A stretch of DNA of 64,000 nt from the NCBI RefSeq assembly GCF_900608595.1, contig NZ_UWYY01000001.1, positions 1-64,000 of the forward strand, read 5' to 3'. A model generated the notes under the pieces. It saw only the letters and a list, made by a program, of their open reading frames with translations, was not told the DNA's origin and made no database searches. The translations under genes were made by a program, and so were the position numbers. Below are positions 32,249 to 40,832 of the stretch, piece by piece. How positions within the stretch are numbered: the stretch's first letter is position 1; every line of letters starts with the position of its first letter. This DNA comes from Promicromonospora panici. Lineage in GTDB: Bacteria > Actinomycetota > Actinomycetes > Actinomycetales > Cellulomonadaceae.

Positions 32249-33847
32249 ATGCCGCGGCCGGACAAAAAGGAATCCGTCGTCTTCGACCTGGTCGAGGACA
32301 ACGGGCCGGCTGATGCCGCCGACGGCGGGCCCGACGCCGCCGGCACCGAACCCTCGCTCCTGTCCCGGCTGCCCAGGCCGTCGCGACGCACCTGGGTGAT
32401 CGCGGCCGCGGTGGTCGCCGCCGTGGCGGTCACGCTGGTCTCGGTCGACCTGGTGCGGGACCACCGCCGGGCGGAGCTGATGCGGACCTCGTCCGTGGGC
32501 GTGGCGTCGCTCGCCGATCCGCCCGAGCCGACCTGGACCGTGCCGTTCGACGTCCCCACCGGACGCGCCTCGGACGCCCATCTGGGCCAGCAGCTCGTGG
32601 TCATGGACGGGCTGCTGGTGCTCCCGCCGACGAGCACACCGGGCTACCCGGCCGACTCCGCCACCGGGGTGTTCGAGGCCCCGCCCCGGTTCACGGGCGT
32701 CGTGGCCGTCGACCCGGGCTCGGGCGAGGTGGCGTGGCGAATCCCCGTGGACGAGAACCCTGAGTGCGGCCCGTCGGGTTACGACGCGTCGATCTCGACC
32801 GAGGTGCTCGTCTGCGTGCACGGCCCGGACGTCGACCGGCAGGTGCTGACGATCACGCCCGACGGCACCACCCGGTCGCGGCCCCTCGACCTGGTGGAGG
32901 GCGAGCGTGTGTTCCCCGGGCCCGACGGCATGGTCGTCCGGACCGTGCGGACCGGAGACCCCATCGGATACCTGGCGTGCGACGAGGCGGGGAACTGCCC
33001 GCCCCGGATCCTGGACGAGGGTCGCAGCCTGCGCGTCGCCGCGGAGGACGCCGGGACGGGCGCCGAGCGCTGGACGAGCGTCATCGAGTTCGACCCGACG
33101 ATCTCGGACAGCTGCCAGACATGGCCCGCGGACATCGACTCCACGCCGGACGAACCGACGTACGACCCGGACCTGACCACGGTCAGCGTAGGAGCCGAGA
33201 GCGTCGTCGTCGCCGGGTGCGGCCTGGCGGCGACGCTGTCGGTGGACGGGACGCGGCTGGACCTGGCCGGCGATCTCCTCGATCCGGCACAGGTCTGGGT
33301 CACGGAGCTGGGCTCGGGCCGCTTCGCGGTGGAGGGCGACGCGGCGCAGACCGTCGTCGTGAACGCTGACGGGAAGATCCTGCGTACCGTGCAGGGCCGG
33401 ATGAGCTCCGGCCCCGCCGCGCCCGACGCACCCGACGACCTGTGGTTCGTCACGCGGACGTCCGGCGTCGGGTTCGCCGCCGTCCGCGAGGACGGTTCGG
33501 AGGCCTGGACGGCGCTGCAGGAGTCGCGTGTGGCGCTCGCCGCGCGGGACGTGGTGGTCGTGAACCGGGAGAACCGGCTCCTGGGTCTGGACCGGGCGAC
33601 CGGCGCGAAGATGTGGGGCTGGGCCGACGACGACCCGCGCGGCCTGGCCAACTTCCGGACGCTCACCGACGGGGAGGCCATCGCGGTGCAGCTCCTGCCG
33701 CAGGACGGCGTCGGCGAGGGCGTGCTGGTCGCCATCGACCTGGGGACGGGAGAGGAGCTCTGGGAGGTCCCGCTGACGGGCGCCGTCGTCGCCGTCGACG
33801 GGCAGCTGGTCGAATTCACCTCGGACGGCGTGCGCGGCCTGGGGTGA
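32249..33847 (+). CDS. Membrane-anchored PQQ-like beta-propeller protein 2
   Basis: 532 residues with the shortest cytoplasmic tail of the array (VVFDLVEDN at 10-18, Phe12-Asp13-Leu14), a membrane helix near 50-68, then the propeller. Blade motifs include VAVDPGSGEVAWRIPV and LLGLDRATGAKMWGW. Cysteines: ECGP, LVCVHG, LACDEAGNC, DSC and AGCG. Ends GVRGLG. Separate leaderless-type promoter after an 83-nt gap, so it can be expressed apart from gene 1. Confidence 0.82.
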   Translation: MPRPDKKESVVFDLVEDNGPADAADGGPDAAGTEPSLLSRLPRPSRRTWVIAAAVVAAVAVTLVSVDLVRDHRRAELMRTSSVGVASLADPPEPTWTVPFDVPTGRASDAHLGQQLVVMDGLLVLPPTSTPGYPADSATGVFEAPPRFTGVVAVDPGSGEVAWRIPVDENPECGPSGYDASISTEVLVCVHGPDVDRQVLTITPDGTTRSRPLDLVEGERVFPGPDGMVVRTVRTGDPIGYLACDEAGNCPPRILDEGRSLRVAAEDAGTGAERWTSVIEFDPTISDSCQTWPADIDSTPDEPTYDPDLTTVSVGAESVVVAGCGLAATLSVDGTRLDLAGDLLDPAQVWVTELGSGRFAVEGDAAQTVVVNADGKILRTVQGRMSSGPAAPDAPDDLWFVTRTSGVGFAAVREDGSEAWTALQESRVALAARDVVVVNRENRLLGLDRATGAKMWGWADDDPRGLANFRTLTDGEAIAVQLLPQDGVGEGVLVAIDLGTGEELWEVPLTGAVVAVDGQLVEFTSDGVRGLG

Positions 33848-33885
33848 GGTGGCCGCGAGGGGCTGATCCGCGCGACGCCCGGCAC

Positions 33886-33891
33886 TACGCT
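33886..33891 (+). promoter_or_regulatory. -10 TACGCT for propeller gene 3
   Basis: 7-nt spacer to ATG 33899. Confidence 0.6.
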
Positions 33892-33898
33892 CGGCCGC

Positions 33899-35542
33899 AT
33901 GGCGCGCGACCCGGATGTGGGCGACGCGTACGTCTTCGACCTGGTCGAGGACGACGCGCCCACCGGTGACGCGCCGGAGGTCCAGGACGGCTCGGCGAGC
34001 CCGGTCATGCCGGGCCGGAAGCGGCGGCTCACCGCCCAGGTCGCGGGGATCCTGGCGATAGTGCTCGGCACGGGCATCGCCGTCGACGGCGCGCTGGACC
34101 ACCAGCGGATGGAGCGGATGCGCGACATCCCTGGGGGAGTGGCCGACCTGTCGTCACCCCTGGCGGAGACGTGGGCGTGGAGCAACGCCGTCGGCCCGGG
34201 CGAGAGCACCACCGACGTGGCGGTGCTCGGGGACGTGCTGGCGGTGGAGTCGGACGACGGGCTGGTGGCGCTCGACCCGGCCACGGGCGACGTGGCGTGG
34301 ACCGTCCCGCTCCGCGCGGAGGCGGACTGCGGCCCGATGGTCCCCGCGGCGTGGCTGGACCCGACGACGGAGCTGCTGGTCTGCCTCCAGGGAACGGGCC
34401 GCGACCGGGAGGTCGTCGCGGTGGGACCCGACGGTCCGACGTCGGCCCCGCGGGCCCTCGACGCCGCGGACGCGCGCCGGTACGGGGTGCCCCATACCGG
34501 TCCGGACGGGACCGTGCTGCGTGCGAGACGGGTGGGGCCGGCGTCGGCGGTCGACCTGAGCGGCGCCGTGTGCACGAGCGCCGACGAGTGCACGGGGATG
34601 ATCACGGAGGGCCGGGACCTCGTGCTCCGGGCCGAGGACGCGGCGACCGGCGCGGAGCGCTGGACCGTCACCGTCCCGTTCCGGACGGTGGACGCCACGC
34701 AGTGCACCCGCACGTACGGCGCGTCGTGGGGCAGCTCGGAGACCCGCCTGGTGCTGAGCGGTCAGCTCGCCCCCGATGCCTTCGGCGCGCGCGTCACCGC
34801 CGACCTCATCGACCTCAGCGGCTGCGGCGTGCAGGCTGCCGTCACGCCCGACGGGACGGTGCTCGGCGCCGAGCTCGAACCCGGCACGAGCCTCGTGATG
34901 AGCCTCCGCGAGGGGGGCTACGCCGGCACGAGCTTCGACGGCGCGGCCGGCGCCACCCTGTACGCCGCCGACGGCGACGTCGTCGGCGAGATCACCGGGT
35001 ACCCGCGCCGGCCCCGGGCGACCGACCAGTCCGAGCCGGCGACGGTGCTCGGGGTGGACGAGCCCGGGCGCCGTCTGCGGGCCTACGCCGCGGACGGCAC
35101 GCCGCGCTGGGACGTCACGCTGCAGTCGGGCGGACAGGACTTCCTCGCGCAGGTGGGCGACACGGCGGTGATCACGACGGGGGCGGGGAAGGTGCGCGGC
35201 CTGGATCTCGCCACCGGCGAGGAGCGGTGGGTCTGGGACGGCTCGGACCCGTCGGCCGAGGACGACGTCGGGTACTTCGGGAGCGCCCACGTCGTCCAGG
35301 CCTTCACCGACGGAGAGGTCGTCCTGCTGCTGACGGAGGGCGAGACCGGCAGCACTCAGGGCCTCGTCGCGCTCGACGCGTCCTCGGGCGCCGTGGTCTG
35401 GGAGCGTGCCGGCGGCGGAACCGTCACCTCGTTCGACCCGACGGACCGCGGCCTCGTCGAGCAGGGGATCGTCGGAGGCCTCGTGGCGGTGGACGGGAAC
35501 CTGCTGGAAGTCACCCCGCGCGGCGTCCGTGGCCTCGGATGA
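33899..35542 (+). CDS. Membrane-anchored PQQ-like beta-propeller protein 3
   Basis: 547 residues. The tail MARDPDVGDAYVFDLVEDDA is near-identical in plan to paralogs 4 and 5. Membrane helix at about 46-62, followed by the conserved juxtamembrane MERMRDIPGGVADLSSPLAE. Blades such as LVALDPATGDVAWTVPL and VRGLDLATGEERWVWDG. Cysteine set DCGP, LVCLQG, VCTSADECTG, QCTR, GCGV; ends GVRGLG. Members 3-5 form the most similar subgroup, consistent with recent tandem duplication including the promoter. Confidence 0.82.
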   Translation: MARDPDVGDAYVFDLVEDDAPTGDAPEVQDGSASPVMPGRKRRLTAQVAGILAIVLGTGIAVDGALDHQRMERMRDIPGGVADLSSPLAETWAWSNAVGPGESTTDVAVLGDVLAVESDDGLVALDPATGDVAWTVPLRAEADCGPMVPAAWLDPTTELLVCLQGTGRDREVVAVGPDGPTSAPRALDAADARRYGVPHTGPDGTVLRARRVGPASAVDLSGAVCTSADECTGMITEGRDLVLRAEDAATGAERWTVTVPFRTVDATQCTRTYGASWGSSETRLVLSGQLAPDAFGARVTADLIDLSGCGVQAAVTPDGTVLGAELEPGTSLVMSLREGGYAGTSFDGAAGATLYAADGDVVGEITGYPRRPRATDQSEPATVLGVDEPGRRLRAYAADGTPRWDVTLQSGGQDFLAQVGDTAVITTGAGKVRGLDLATGEERWVWDGSDPSAEDDVGYFGSAHVVQAFTDGEVVLLLTEGETGSTQGLVALDASSGAVVWERAGGGTVTSFDPTDRGLVEQGIVGGLVAVDGNLLEVTPRGVRGLG

Positions 35543-35561
35543 AACCGACACGCACCCGGCA

Positions 35562-35567
35562 TACGCT
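35562..35567 (+). promoter_or_regulatory. -10 TACGCT for propeller gene 4
   Basis: 7-nt spacer to ATG 35575, same hexamer as for gene 3. Confidence 0.6.
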
Positions 35568-35574
35568 CGACCGC

Positions 35575-37260
35575 ATGGCACGTGATCCGGACGAGGGTGG
35601 TGCGTTCGTCTTCGACCTCGTCGACGACGACGTGGCCGATCTCGAGGCGCCGCTCACTCCGTCCGGCGCGGACGGCCCGTCCGGCGCGGACGGCGAGGGT
35701 GATCCCGACGGCGTCGACCTGGCGCCCGGTGAGGTGCTGTCGGGCACGCTGGGCCGGGGGCTGCGTGTGCTCGCGCCGGTCCTGGCGGTCCTGGCGGTCG
35801 TGGTGGGCACGGGTTTCGCGGTCGACGGCGTGCGGGACGGAGCGCGCATGGAGCGGATGCGCGACGTCCACGGGGGCGTCGTCGACGTGTCCGCACCGCT
35901 CCGGGAGACGTGGGAGTGGGACGGCCGGGTCGGTCCCGTCGGGGTCGCGGACGAGGGGCGGTGGAACGAGGTGGCCGTGCTCGGCGACCTGCTCGCGTTC
36001 CAGTCGGGCGAAGACCTCGTGGCCCTGGATCCCGCGACGGGTGACGAGGCGTGGCGGCTCCGGCTCGGCGAGGACCCGGACTGCGGGCCGCAGGGCTCGG
36101 TGGGCTGGGCCGAGGCCGTGACGTCGCAGCTGGTCTGCCTGGCGGACGCCGGACCGGACCGGGTGGCGGTGGTGGTCGGGCCGGACGGTGTCGCCTCCGC
36201 CGAACGCACCCTCGGCGCGGCGGACGCACGCCGGTACGGCGCGGCCCGTCCCGGGCCGGACGGGACCGTGCTGCGCGCCGAGCGCGTGGGTCCCGAGCCG
36301 CCGTCGGGCGCGAACGACGGCGTGTGCACCAGCCCGGGTGAATGCACCGGCACGGTCGAGGTGGGCCGGGCCGTGCGGATCCGTTCCGAGGACGCGGTCA
36401 CGGGCGAGGAACGCTGGCGCGTGACCGTTCCCTTCCGGTCCACGCGCGCCGACCAGTGCACCAACTGGTACGCCACGCACTGGGACGGGTCGAGCAACAT
36501 GATGGACCTGGACGACATGGTCGACGACGACGGCTTCGGCGCACGGATCACCGCCGACGTGGTGCAGCTGTACGGCTGCGGCGTCGAGTCGGCGGTCACC
36601 GGCGACGGGGTGCTGCTCGGCGCGGAGAGCGAACCGGGGACACGCGGCGTGGAGAGCCTTCGCACCGGCGGGTACATGCTGTACACCTTCGACGGCGCGG
36701 TCAGCAGCACCCTCTACGACGCCGACGGCGGTCTCGTCGGCGAGATCGACGGGTACGTGCTCGAACCGACCGCGGTCGACGGGTCGGAGCCGGAGACGCT
36801 CCTCGCCTCGGGGGCGTCGGGCCCGTCGGTGCGGTCCTACGCCCTGGACGGCACCTCGCGCTGGGACGACGCGGCCCCGGGGGAGATGCAGCTGTTCCTG
36901 GCGCAGGTGGGCGGGGCGGCGATCTTCCAGACCGGGGCGGGGCAGGTGCGCGCGCTGGACCTCGCGACGGGGACGGAACAGTGGACCTGGGACCCGGCGG
37001 AGCCCGACGAGGCGTACCCGAACGATCTGTACGTGACCCGGGCCTTCACCGACGGGCAGTTCGTGCTGCTGGTCGTCGAGACCTCGGCCGGCGGGAAAGG
37101 GCTGGTGGCGCTCGACGCGGTCTCCGGCGAGGTGGCCTGGGAGCAGCACGGCTTCGAAGTGAGCTCGTCCGACAAGGCCCTGGGACCCAGCTCGGGGCTG
37201 GTCGCCGTCGACGGCAACCTGCTGGAGGTCGCGCCGGGCGGCGTCCGCGGGCTCGGCTGA
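35575..37260 (+). CDS. Membrane-anchored PQQ-like beta-propeller protein 4
   Basis: 561 residues. Tail MARDPDEGGAFVFDLVDDDV, then a Ser/Gly/Asp-rich spacer with a short duplication (SGADGPSGADG), a membrane helix at about 64-82 and MERMRDVHGGVVDVSAPLRE. Blades include LVALDPATGDEAWRLRL and VRALDLATGTEQWTWDP. Cysteines DCGP, LVCLAD, VCTSPGECTG, QCTN, GCGV; ends GVRGLG. The frame is open far upstream, so the start was fixed by the tail shared with its neighbours and by the -10 hexamer. Confidence 0.82.
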   Translation: MARDPDEGGAFVFDLVDDDVADLEAPLTPSGADGPSGADGEGDPDGVDLAPGEVLSGTLGRGLRVLAPVLAVLAVVVGTGFAVDGVRDGARMERMRDVHGGVVDVSAPLRETWEWDGRVGPVGVADEGRWNEVAVLGDLLAFQSGEDLVALDPATGDEAWRLRLGEDPDCGPQGSVGWAEAVTSQLVCLADAGPDRVAVVVGPDGVASAERTLGAADARRYGAARPGPDGTVLRAERVGPEPPSGANDGVCTSPGECTGTVEVGRAVRIRSEDAVTGEERWRVTVPFRSTRADQCTNWYATHWDGSSNMMDLDDMVDDDGFGARITADVVQLYGCGVESAVTGDGVLLGAESEPGTRGVESLRTGGYMLYTFDGAVSSTLYDADGGLVGEIDGYVLEPTAVDGSEPETLLASGASGPSVRSYALDGTSRWDDAAPGEMQLFLAQVGGAAIFQTGAGQVRALDLATGTEQWTWDPAEPDEAYPNDLYVTRAFTDGQFVLLVVETSAGGKGLVALDAVSGEVAWEQHGFEVSSSDKALGPSSGLVAVDGNLLEVAPGGVRGLG

Positions 37261-37318
37261 GCGGATGGCAGGCCGGCGCCTGCGTCGCTTTTGGAGGAAA
37301 TGCGGGCCCGCGTGGGCA

Positions 37319-37324
37319 TACTCT
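37319..37324 (+). promoter_or_regulatory. -10 TACTCT for propeller gene 5
   Basis: 7-nt spacer to ATG 37332. Confidence 0.6.
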
Positions 37325-37331
37325 CAGCCGC

Positions 37332-39020
37332 ATGGCACGCGATCCGGGCGAGGGCGAGGCGTTCGTCTTCGACCTCGTCGACGACGACGGGGATGTGCCC
37401 ACGTCCCCGCTGGGCCCTGACGCCGGCGCGGAGGGTGACGTGGACGGCGTCGGGCCGGATGGCGCCGGGCTTGAGGCGGGCGGGCCGCTGCCTCACGGTG
37501 CGCTCGGCCTGAGGCTGCGCGCGCTGGCGCCGGTCGCGGCGGTGCTGGCCGTCGTCCTGGGCACGGGGTTCGCCGTCGACAGCATGCGGGACGCCGCGCG
37601 GACCGAGCGGATCCGCGAGGTGCCCGGCGGCGTCGTGGACGTGTCCGCGCCGCTCGAGGAGGCCTGGGCCTGGGAAGCGCCGATGGATGCCGCCGACGCC
37701 ATGGGGTGGTTCGGGGTAGCTGATCTCGAGGGCATGCTCGCCTTCCGCTCGGAGCAAGAGCTCATCGGGCTGGACCCGGCGTCGGGCGAGCGGGCGTGGT
37801 CCGTGCGGCTCCGCGAGGACTCGGAGTGCGGGCCGCTCGGCTACCCGGGTGGGACGGGGCTCGCGACGTCGGTCCTGGTCTGCGTCCAGGATGCGGGCGC
37901 GGCGCGGGAGGCCTTCACGGTAGGGCCGGACGGTGTCGCGTCGGAGCCCCGAGCGCTCGACACGGCGGACGACCGCCGCTACGGGAGGGCGCGGCCCGGC
38001 CCCGACGGGATGGTGCTGCGGGCCAAGCGGATCGGCCTCGAGTCCGCGATCGACGTGGGAGACGCCCGGTGCACGGAGACGACGGGGGAATGCAGCGGGA
38101 CCGTCGAGGCCGGGCGGGACCTCCAGCTCCGTGCGGAGGATGCGACCACCGGCGAGGAGCGCTGGAGCGTGACGATCCCGTTCCGGGCGACGGCCGCCCA
38201 GCAGTGCAACCCCTGGTTCGGTGAGCCGTGGAACGGGTGGGAGGACGTGCCTGCCGACGAGGCACTGGCCCCCGACGTGTTCGGTGCCTACTTCGGGACC
38301 GGGCTCATCGACCTGTGGGGCTGTGGCACGGCGGCTGCTGTGACCACCGGTGGTGCCCTGGTGAGGGTGCACGAAGAGGCAGGGCCGGCCACGGTGCTCA
38401 GCCTCGGCACCGCCCGGCATGCCGGGCAGGCGACGACCATGGCGGTGATCGAGTCCGGCGGTCCGCCGCGCACCATCCTGTTCGGGCCGGACGGCGACGT
38501 CGTCCGCGAGATTCCCGGGAGTGCGAGCGTTCCGCAGACCACCGACGAGGGCGAAGCGCTGACCCTGCTCGTGTCCGACGAGTCCGGATATGGCCTGCGT
38601 TCCTACGCGGCGACGGACGGGGCGGAACGCTGGAACGTCGACAGCGCGGGCAGCTCTTCGGGCTTCCTCGCGCAGGTGGCCGGCATCGCGGTGACCGCGA
38701 CCTGGACCGGGAGTGTCCGAGGGTTCGATCTCGCCACCGGTGCGGAGCAGTGGTCATGGGACATCGGCGAGGTCGAGGGCAGCTCGTCCTACGGGAGCGA
38801 GTACGCGGTCCAGGCGTTCACCGACGGCCGGTTCGTGCTTCTCGTGCTGCAGGGCGGGGACGGCACGATGGGGCTGGCGTCGCTCGACGCCACGTCGGGA
38901 GAGCTCGTCTGGGACGGGAGGCCGGCGGGCGACGAAAACCTGCCCCCGGGCGCCATGCTGCTCGCGGTCGGCGGTCGCCTGGTCGCCATGACATCGGAGG
39001 GCATCAGCGGGCTGGGCTGA
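37332..39020 (+). CDS. Membrane-anchored PQQ-like beta-propeller protein 5
   Basis: 562 residues. Tail MARDPGEGEAFVFDLVDDDG, membrane helix at about 65-84, juxtamembrane TERIREVPGGVVDVSAPLEE. Blades LIGLDPASGERAWSVRL and VRGFDLATGAEQWSWDI. Cysteines ECGP, LVCVQD, RCTETTGECSG, QCNP, GCGT; ends GISGLG. It is the last of the array; a 50-nt gap separates it from the endonuclease IV gene, which has its own leaderless-type promoter. Confidence 0.82.
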   Translation: MARDPGEGEAFVFDLVDDDGDVPTSPLGPDAGAEGDVDGVGPDGAGLEAGGPLPHGALGLRLRALAPVAAVLAVVLGTGFAVDSMRDAARTERIREVPGGVVDVSAPLEEAWAWEAPMDAADAMGWFGVADLEGMLAFRSEQELIGLDPASGERAWSVRLREDSECGPLGYPGGTGLATSVLVCVQDAGAAREAFTVGPDGVASEPRALDTADDRRYGRARPGPDGMVLRAKRIGLESAIDVGDARCTETTGECSGTVEAGRDLQLRAEDATTGEERWSVTIPFRATAAQQCNPWFGEPWNGWEDVPADEALAPDVFGAYFGTGLIDLWGCGTAAAVTTGGALVRVHEEAGPATVLSLGTARHAGQATTMAVIESGGPPRTILFGPDGDVVREIPGSASVPQTTDEGEALTLLVSDESGYGLRSYAATDGAERWNVDSAGSSSGFLAQVAGIAVTATWTGSVRGFDLATGAEQWSWDIGEVEGSSSYGSEYAVQAFTDGRFVLLVLQGGDGTMGLASLDATSGELVWDGRPAGDENLPPGAMLLAVGGRLVAMTSEGISGLG

Positions 39021-39058
39021 CCGCGCCGTCCGCCATCGTGCGTGTCAGTGGGTCGTCC

Positions 39059-39064
39059 TAGGGT
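39059..39064 (+). promoter_or_regulatory. -10 TAGGGT for the endonuclease IV gene
   Basis: 6-nt spacer to ATG 39071. Confidence 0.55.
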
Positions 39065-39070
39065 GGGGCC

Positions 39071-39856
39071 ATGGTGAAGATCGGCGCGCACGTGGACCTG
39101 ACCGACGCGATCGGTGCGGCGAAGACGCTCGGCGCGGACACGGTGCAGGTGTTCCTCAGCGACCCCCAGGCCTGGAAGGTCCCGGACCTCCCGTACGAGG
39201 GCGGCGCGGAGGCGCTCCGGGCCGACGCCGCCGCGGCCGGCATCGACCTCTACGTGCACGCGCCGTACGTCATCAACGTGGCGTCCACCAACAACCGCAT
39301 CCGCATCCCGAGCCGCAAGCTGCTGCAGCAGATCATGGACGGCGCCGAAGCGATCGGCGCCCAGGGCGTGGTGGTGCACGGCGGGCACGTGACCGCCAAG
39401 GACGAGCCGGCCAAGGGCTTCGACAACTGGCGCAAGGCGATCGACGCCCTGGAGACCGACGTCCCGGTGCTCATCGAGAACACGGCGGGCGGCGACTACT
39501 CCATGTCGCGCCGCCTGGAGCGGATCGAAGGGCTGTGGGCGGCGGTCACCACGGCGAACGGCGGGGACAACGTCGGGTTCACCCTCGACACGTGCCACGC
39601 CTGGGCCAGTGGGTTCGACCTCGCGACGGCCGTCGACGACATCCGTGCGATCACGGGCCGCATCGACCTGGTGCACGCGAACGACTCGCGCGACGCCGCC
39701 GGGTCCGGCGCCGACCGGCACATCAACTTCGGCAAGGGCATGATCCCCGAGGAGCTGCTGGTGGGCGTGATCGCTGCGGCGGACGCCCCGGTCATCTGTG
39801 AGACCAAGGGCGACATGGCGCCGGACATCGCGTGGCTGCGGGAGCGGCTGGGCTGA
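39071..39856 (+). CDS. nfo: Deoxyribonuclease IV (AP endonuclease, Nfo-type)
   Basis: 261-residue TIM-barrel enzyme that incises DNA 5' of abasic sites in base excision repair. All motifs that carry the three zinc ligands are visible: GAHV at the N-terminus, HAPYVIN, VVHGGH, IENTAGG, LDTCHAWASG, VHANDSRDAAGSGADRH and ICET. Length is normal for the short bacterial form. Followed 34 nt later by an NAD-dependent oxidoreductase gene with no functional link that I can see. Confidence 0.93.
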   Translation: MVKIGAHVDLTDAIGAAKTLGADTVQVFLSDPQAWKVPDLPYEGGAEALRADAAAAGIDLYVHAPYVINVASTNNRIRIPSRKLLQQIMDGAEAIGAQGVVVHGGHVTAKDEPAKGFDNWRKAIDALETDVPVLIENTAGGDYSMSRRLERIEGLWAAVTTANGGDNVGFTLDTCHAWASGFDLATAVDDIRAITGRIDLVHANDSRDAAGSGADRHINFGKGMIPEELLVGVIAAADAPVICETKGDMAPDIAWLRERLG

Positions 39857-39877
39857 TGTTCTCAGCCGGATGACTGG

Positions 39878-39883
39878 CAGGAT
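39878..39883 (+). promoter_or_regulatory. Weak -10-like CAGGAT before the SDR gene
   Basis: 7-nt spacer to ATG 39891; first base deviates from TANNNT. Confidence 0.3.
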
Positions 39884-39890
39884 CTGACGC

Positions 39891-40754
39891 ATGGCAACGA
39901 CGCAGCGAGTAGTGGTCACCGGAGCGAGCGGGAAGCTCGGCCGGTTCGTGGTGGAGCACCTGGCGGACTCGGGCTACCACGTGGTCTCGACGGACCGGGT
40001 GGCGCCTCCGCAGGGCAGCCCGGGCAACTTCACGGTCGCCGACCTGACTGACCTCGGCCAGGTGATCGAGCTGCTGTCCGGCGTGGACGAGGGGCAGGCC
40101 GCCGACGCCGTCGTGCATCTGTCCGCGATCCCCGCACCCGGGCTGGCGACCAACGCCGCGACCTTCCGCAACAACGTGCCCAGCACGTACAACGTGCTGC
40201 GGGCCGCCCAGGTGGTCGGCATCCGGAACGTCGTGACGGCGTCCTCCGAGACGGTGCTGGGCCTGCCGTTCGACGTGCCGCCGCCATACATCCCGGTGGA
40301 CGAGGAGTACGACGTGCTGCCGCAGTCGACCTACTCGCTCGGCAAGTCGCTCGAGGAGGAGATGGGCAAGCACTTCACGCGCTGGGACCCGGAGCTGAAG
40401 GTCGCCGCGCTGCGGTTCTCGAATGTGATGCGGCCGAGCGACTACTCCAGCTTCCCGTCCTGGCAGGACGACGCCGCCGCCCGACGCTGGAACCTCTGGG
40501 GCTACATCGACGGCCGCGACGGCGCGCAGGCGGTGCGCCGGGCCCTGGAGGCCGACTTCACGGGGTTCGAGGCGTTCGTGATCGCGAACGAGGACACCGT
40601 GATGCGGCGGGATTCCGCCGACCTGGTGGCCGAGGTGTTCCCCGACGTGCCGCTCAAGCGTCCGCTGCAGGGGCGCGAGACGCTCCTGAGCATCGACAAG
40701 GCCCGCCGCATCCTCGGCTACACCCCGCAACACCACTGGCAGGACAACCTCTGA
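39891..40754 (+). CDS. Extended short-chain dehydrogenase / NAD-dependent epimerase-like protein
   Basis: 287 residues. The Rossmann motif VVVTGASGKLGRFV (GxxGxxG) is at the N-terminus, followed by VADLTDL, VVHLSAIP and the catalytic pair in STYSLGK (YxxxK). The C-terminal half (SIDKARRILGYTPQHHWQ) is typical of UDP-sugar epimerase-like and uronate dehydrogenase-like proteins. The substrate cannot be named. No ribosome binding site is evident. Convergent with a nuclease gene across a family A palindrome. Confidence 0.88.
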   Translation: MATTQRVVVTGASGKLGRFVVEHLADSGYHVVSTDRVAPPQGSPGNFTVADLTDLGQVIELLSGVDEGQAADAVVHLSAIPAPGLATNAATFRNNVPSTYNVLRAAQVVGIRNVVTASSETVLGLPFDVPPPYIPVDEEYDVLPQSTYSLGKSLEEEMGKHFTRWDPELKVAALRFSNVMRPSDYSSFPSWQDDAAARRWNLWGYIDGRDGAQAVRRALEADFTGFEAFVIANEDTVMRRDSADLVAEVFPDVPLKRPLQGRETLLSIDKARRILGYTPQHHWQDNL

Positions 40755-40757
40755 CGC

Positions 40758-40824
40758 CTTGTTGTGGGCGTGATCGTTGCGCCTAAAACGGGCGGGTAGT
40801 CGCAACGATCACGCCCACAACAAG
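40758..40824. repeat. Dispersed palindrome family A, copy 3
   Basis: Perfect 24-bp arms (40758-40781, 40801-40824) around a 19-nt loop beginning CCTAAAACGGGCGG. It starts 4 nt after the SDR stop. Confidence 0.9.
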
Positions 40825-40832
40825 AAAGGGGG

